NCBI GenBank assembly: GCA_009741485.1
Contig: CM019216.1
Coordinates: 19,980,185-20,044,184 of the forward strand
Direction of reading: 5' to 3'
Length of the DNA stretch: 64,000 bases
DNA from: Malurus cyaneus samueli
Taxonomy: Eukaryota; Chordata; Aves; Passeriformes; Maluridae
Positions 59,129 to 64,000 of the stretch are shown here, piece by piece. The translations under genes were made by a program, and so were the position numbers. Below the pieces are notes generated by a model. The model was given only the letters and a program-made list of their open reading frames with translations, was not told where the DNA came from and made no database searches. Position 1 is the first letter of the stretch. Each line of letters opens with the position of its first letter.

Positions 59129-60550
59129 TCGGTAGTTTTAGGTTTTCCTTTGCATTAGAGGGTTATTTTACTTGGAGAAGTGCTCTTTGCTAGCAGTGAT
59201 GCACTTCACATTAGGAGCCCAGAGCAATCCCCAGAAGAGACAGTTTGGCCTTTGTGTTTGAAATCCAGATACGAATCTTCCATACACAATCATTGCTTTT
59301 AGTTGTGTTTATGCCAGAAAACAAACCTTGAATGAAGCTGAAATTTAGCAACAGACGCATTAGGCATCTGAGTCTTGCACAAGCACTGTGCTAATTACCA
59401 GCTATCAGCTGATCAATTTGCCTCAAGGCTTGAGCTTTTTATCCCTATGGTTAAGAATAGAGTTTTCTTCCTCGTTTTTCATCAGACCTAGCACTCCAGC
59501 ATGGTTTTTTTTTGGCTCAGACAGAGGGAGATTTATCACTTTGCACTATTTCTTGGCCAGTTTAGACCAGGAAGCTGCTTTTTAAAACCTTTGAGTGTTA
59601 CAAGCTCCAGCTGAAGGCAGTGGAAACTCCAGGGGGACTAGCAAATATTTTGCAAAGCTTTGAATTCTGACCCTGCAATTTCAGGGGAATTAATTTTAAT
59701 TCAGTTTAGAGCTTTTGGGGCAGCAGGACATCTAGAAATGAGTAAAAAAGATTAAAAAAAAAAAAAGAAAAAGAAAATAAATGTCTTCTTGTAAACTAAG
59801 AGTTATATCATCTATATAAATTTCAATGTTTTCTATACCCGTACTCCTGTGTTTCTTCTGAGAGTGGATACTTGGTTATCCTTGTTTTGTTCTGTTTTGT
59901 TTTGTTTATTTATTTTTGGAACTTTGACAACTCACAAGAATTCATTCTGAAAAGAAATAGCTGCATACATATTTTATTATATATACTGGATATTTTGTGA
60001 GAGCTGTGAGTCCCTGTGTCTGGCTGGTTAATTGCTGCCGTGCTGGAAGTGACTGATTGGTAAATGGGCATTACACCACACATTTTTCTGGCAGTGAAGT
60101 AAGCTCTTGATCAACTCTATTTGTACAACTTTGTGTGAAACAACCCAAGAAAAATGGTCTCATGTCCAGTTTTACTGAGAGATGCCAACACGTTCCACAG
60201 TATTTTTGCAAGTGCTAGGAGGAGTAAAAATCAAGAGTTAATAAACTTGCCCCAATGTACCTAAAAGCAGGGATGGCTTTCCTAATGTATGCTATTTGGG
60301 GTTTCTTGGACACCCCTAATCATTCAGATTTCACCAGGCTTGGGCACAGCTGTTACCATTTCAGATGGACAGAACACACTCAGGGTTTGGGCCATTCTGA
60401 AGGACTTTCATTAGTTATAAAGTAAGGGGGGAAATTGCTTTCCAGTTTTTATTGACATTGTTCATTTTCCATGAATCCCTGTTTTTTTAATGTAGTTTTG
60501 TTTTTTAAAAATTAAAAGGAGTCTATACTGTAGCCAAAACAGGGAACTTT

Positions 60551-60656
60551 GTCACTTGAGGACATGGTTTAATGGTGAATGTGGTGGTGCTGGGTTGACA
60601 GTTCTTAAAGATCCTAAAGGACTTTTCCAATCTAAACAAATCAATGGTTCTGTGAA
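60551..60656 (+). mobile_element. CR1 LINE, 3' end, about 105 bp
   Basis: 'cacttgaggacatggtttaa', 'gtggtggtgctgggttgaca', 'ttcttaaagatcctaaagga' and 'cttttccaatctaaacaaat' precede 'caatggttctgtgaac', which is the CR1 3' terminal pattern in sense orientation. It is strongly 5'-truncated. Confidence 0.85.
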
Positions 60657-62987
60657 CTAGTCTTCCTAGGTCTGAACTAGAATACATTGTTCAGACTCCA
60701 CTGAATGGACTTATTCCAGATAAAATTATGGATTTTACTTCTTAAGAATGTCACCTTATCTCTTTTTATTCAGGTTTCTCTCAAATGGTTGAATAATGTT
60801 CATCCATTCTTGGAACAGAAGCAGTAGATTTTTTCTTCACTGAAATTTACTGATTAGTCAAAACAATGCTTTGTAGAGGAGTGTTTCAATTTTAACAAAA
60901 TTGTACATTAACAATTAGAGATCCCTTTCATTTATGCTGAAATATTTCACTTCACTATTATGTTATTGTCATAGACTGAGCAATAAACTTTAAATGTAAT
61001 TCTTTTTGTGTTATGGAAAACTCTTCTGATCAGACCATTCTAATATTTACCAAGTTACTATTTACTTCCCTGTAAAAATCACAGGAAATATCTTGGTGTC
61101 TGCTCTTTCAAATCAGGATGAAAGAAAGTTCAAAATGTAACAACTTTTTGTAGATTTGATCTTCTGGGACTTTGAGATGTTCTGCTTTGAAAAATAACTT
61201 GGTGGAATAAAAACATGGCATAAGACATTAAAAATAATCTTTATTCATGTTTCATTAAGCAGACGGTAAAGCTCTCTTAGTCTCTGAGCTCCATTTATAT
61301 CAGTATGCACTTATAAACTCATTAGAAAACATTCTGTGCATGGTGAAAGTCCTTTGAATTCTTTACTGGAGACTCAGGTCACCCTAAATGCGATTACATG
61401 AAAATGCATAAGAGTACACCATCACATCAACCTCACTTATTTGGTTTTGACTCAGTAACAGTAAATTAGTATTCATGATGGACTCTCTTGACAAATACGG
61501 TTATTATCAACACATGCTGTAAACATAAATCAGGTGGATATCAATAAAATTGTATTTTTGTTCTAGTCTTGTTTACAGATCTTCCTTTGGAATGCCACAT
61601 AAATACTCCAAACGCTTGCAGGAAGCTTGCCACTCATGTTATTAGTTTTCTCTGGCTTAGAGCACTGACACTGATCATTTTCTGACAATGTTTACCAACA
61701 ACAAAGTTGTCCTATTGATCAAACTTTCTCTCTTTCACAATCCTTTATGTCCATGAATACCTTACATCACTTTGCCTTGAGCCAAATGGAATTATAAACA
61801 CGAAGCACACAGGAAATGATATAAAAAACAACATTATGGTTATGGTTTGAAGCTGGGAATGACAGCAACAGATCACTGCAGGAATTTGAAGGAATTGGTA
61901 TTTTTCTATTTCAGGAGAAAATATTAAAACAAAAAACAAAAAAAAAAAAAAAAAACAAACTGGCCACCCCAAACATTTTTAGTTTAAGTTTGCCTATTAA
62001 GAGCCCCTGAAGTCTGGATTGCTCAGCTTTAGGAGGACGCATTCTGCCAGCCCCTGCATGCTGACTCACGCTGTAGTCGTAGGGCATAATTATCACAGTG
62101 AATTATATCTGCAGAGAAATGTGTTTTTTTGTCTGCAGTGTGAATAGGACAAAGAGGGAAAAGCAGAATCTGTCCCAGAGTGATTTGCAAAGCCTCAGAT
62201 TGATTTCTTTGAAAGAGCCACATCAGTCAGTTTGTGAAAAGCATGTGTCTAAAACTGCACTCTCAGCTAGCTTGGGGTTTTTCCTTCCATTATACTGACA
62301 ACATTAAAGACTTTTATACTCCATGATGATTCCACTTTCTTTGCAAACCATGCATTTATCATCCTGCCTTGGGATAGACTTCATCTAAGGCTATATTTAA
62401 AGAAATCTTAGTTTTTAGCAAACAGTAAAATAAGATATTTGGATCTCCAGAATGGATTCCTAATTTATGGAATATGGACTTTGAATAGTTTCTGTTTTCT
62501 TTAATTTTTTTCTTCCCCTTTAAACAAAACTTTTAGTTTTGGGGAAGAAAATTTATATGTCAGATCAGATACTGAAGGATACTCAACTCTGCTAGTGTCT
62601 TCAGTTTTTTCTTTTGGCTTCAGTTCTGTGACTCATGAGACATATACCAACAAGTAAGTGACGTTGCAAAAGTACCAAAAATGTTGTTATTTTAACTTAA
62701 AAAATTTATTTTTCCCTGAGATTTTTTTTTTTTTTTCTGAAACATGCATCTGTTTTTGGACACAATTATTTATGACTGTGACCTGATTTGCAAACATCCC
62801 AGTCTCCACTGGAATGGAAAGCCTGCAATAACATTTATATTTAATCACTTCAGAAAGTTTTTCTTAGAACGGGTAGAGTTTTCTTAATGTGGAATTCAAC
62901 CTGAAGTAGTCTAATGATTAATCGAACTGCTTTGTAATTTAAATTACCACTTGATCGATTTGGAAATATAACCAACTAACAAAATTT
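60657..62987. other. 2.3 kb of noncoding DNA, possible conserved element
   Basis: Unique sequence. At 61.98-62.23 kb the text is of high complexity and includes TGCTGACTCA (62059-62068), an AP-1/MAF-type core. This is a candidate conserved noncoding element, unverified. An A-rich run sits near 61931-61955. No exon recognised. Confidence 0.45.
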
Positions 62988-63318
62988 TTAGGACTGGAAG
63001 GGACCTTTGGAGATCATCCTGCCAGGGGTCACGTACAGAAAGGGATGCAGAAACCATCCAGGTAGGTTTGCAATGTCTGCAGAGAAAGAGATTCCATGAC
63101 CTCTCTGGGCAGTCTGTTCCACTGCTCTGCCACCCTCAATGAGAAGAATTTCTTCCCTGTTTGAGGTGGAACTCGCTGTGTTTTGGTTCATGGCCACTAC
63201 TCTTTGTCCTGTCACTGGACACCACTGACGAGGATTTGGCGCCATTGTCTTGACATCTGTCTGAGATAATTAATGCATTGATGAGATCCTCTCTCTTCTT
63301 TCTCTTGACTAGGGTCAA
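62988..63318 (-). mobile_element. CR1 LINE, 3' region
   Basis: Complement-oriented CR1 of a subfamily different from the 23.4 and 39.3 kb copies. Plus-strand blocks are 'ttaggactggaagggacctt', 'agagattccatgacctctct', 'ggcagtctgttccactgctc', 'ctttgtcctgtcactggaca', 'ccactgacgaggatttggcg' and 'cattgatgagatcctctctc'. The extreme 3' terminal repeat is missing or decayed and the 5' end is truncated. Confidence 0.9.
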
Positions 63319-64000
63319 GTAGAGATGATGTCTCTATGTTAATTTATTTTTTCATTGATTAATTGATAGATACATAGATAAGCATACAGACAGCAAGACT
63401 TATTTTTCCTCTGTTCCTCATCTTACAAAACAAAAGCAACCTCAGCAAAACAAGTCATTTTAAGCTTCAGAACTTTGTGCTGCCTCAGAGTTAAGAGAGG
63501 TCCAAAACCAGAGCTTCTATTTGAAATATTGAGAAATACAAGTAAATAAATACATGGAGGTCAGCATTCATTTTGCAAAACTGTTAATGGACTGTTTACT
63601 GTAATGTCTGAGACAGCAATATGTTATGAAGCTTGAAATGTCTCAGAATGTATTTCTGACTGGACTGCACTTTCTGATAGGAAATCTGCTTTGCCTTCCC
63701 TTTCCTGTGCTTAGTCTGTGGCTCTGATTTTTTATCAAGCAGTTTGACTACAGATGGAAATGGTTCCTAAGTTCTTAACTGCTGTACTTTTAAGGAAAAT
63801 AGGGTTAAATTGTCCCTTTGGGGCACAGTCATACCTGCTACTCAATACATGGGATAAGCTGTTATCTAGCTCTCACTTTTCCAAGCACGAGCTCTGGAGA
63901 TGCAGTTATATTAAAACTTCTTCCCCAATTCTGTATAATTGTCAGGATATCACCCTTCTGACTTTCTTTTAAAACTGTAAGATATTTTATAATGTTTCAG
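63319..64000. other. Noncoding DNA to the window end
   Basis: Short GATA/CATA units near 63361-63385, otherwise unique sequence without recognised features. Confidence 0.55.

Larger units (their letters stand above)
52642..60550. other. 7.9 kb of unique noncoding DNA with an assembly gap
   Basis: The longest repeat-poor stretch. It includes the N gap at 53050-53059 and microsatellites at 55018 and 58592 (separate entries). Region 58.98-59.48 kb is of mixed complexity and contains a CTCF-like core. No exon or mobile element recognised. Open frames up to about 99 codons (54555-54854) look accidental. Confidence 0.5.

Overview
The window looks like intergenic or deep intronic DNA from a bird. 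The interspersed repeats are almost entirely 5'-truncated CR1 LINEs, most easily recognised by a 3' end related to ATTCTATGATT. One is split by a probable solo retroviral LTR. I see no mammalian SINE or L1 sequence. The DNA is AT-rich and CpG-poor, with long A/T homopolymers and microsatellites. One CR1 type, seen at 23.4 kb and again at 39.3 kb, resembles copies common in songbirds, so a passerine is my best guess (inference).

No protein-coding gene can be supported. The longest open frames (up to about 160 codons) overlap low-complexity tracts or CR1 copies, lack exon-like structure and resemble no protein I know. I also see no tRNA, rRNA or snoRNA gene. Two assembly gaps are present: a single N at 18267, flanked by two nearly identical 83-bp copies, and ten Ns at 53050-53059.

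Layout. 1-13.2 kb: mostly unique DNA, a short CR1 scrap (2.3 kb), a probable ancient amniote MIR-like SINE (7.7 kb) and a CR1 (11.2 kb). 13.2-23 kb: a very old CR1 reverse-transcriptase relic (13.2-13.7 kb), a possible palindromic amniote repeat (15.4 kb), the N-flanking duplication (18.2 kb) and a CR1 (20.5 kb). 23-33 kb: a CR1 (23.4 kb), a 202-bp inverted repeat with arms at 26.8 and 27.9 kb, a T/G-rich tract (30 kb) and a CR1 ORF2 fragment (32.7 kb). 33-46 kb: unique DNA that may include conserved noncoding elements, a CR1 at 39.3 kb, an internally deleted CR1 ORF2 at 40.9-41.7 kb, a 210-bp polypyrimidine tract (44 kb) and an ancient CR1 3' end (44.8 kb). 46-64 kb: a possible LTR relic (46.1 kb), a cluster of CR1 pieces at 50.1-52.6 kb including one split by the LTR-like insertion, and CR1 pieces at 60.6 and 63.0 kb.

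The most unusual structure is the inverted repeat at 26823-27024 / 27915-28116. Its arms are about 95% identical, lie about 0.9 kb apart around a TA-rich spacer, and are not a repeat family I recognise. The other notable items are the CR1 cut by a 547-bp TGTT...AACA insertion and the layering of repeats of different ages. No undescribed gene system was found.
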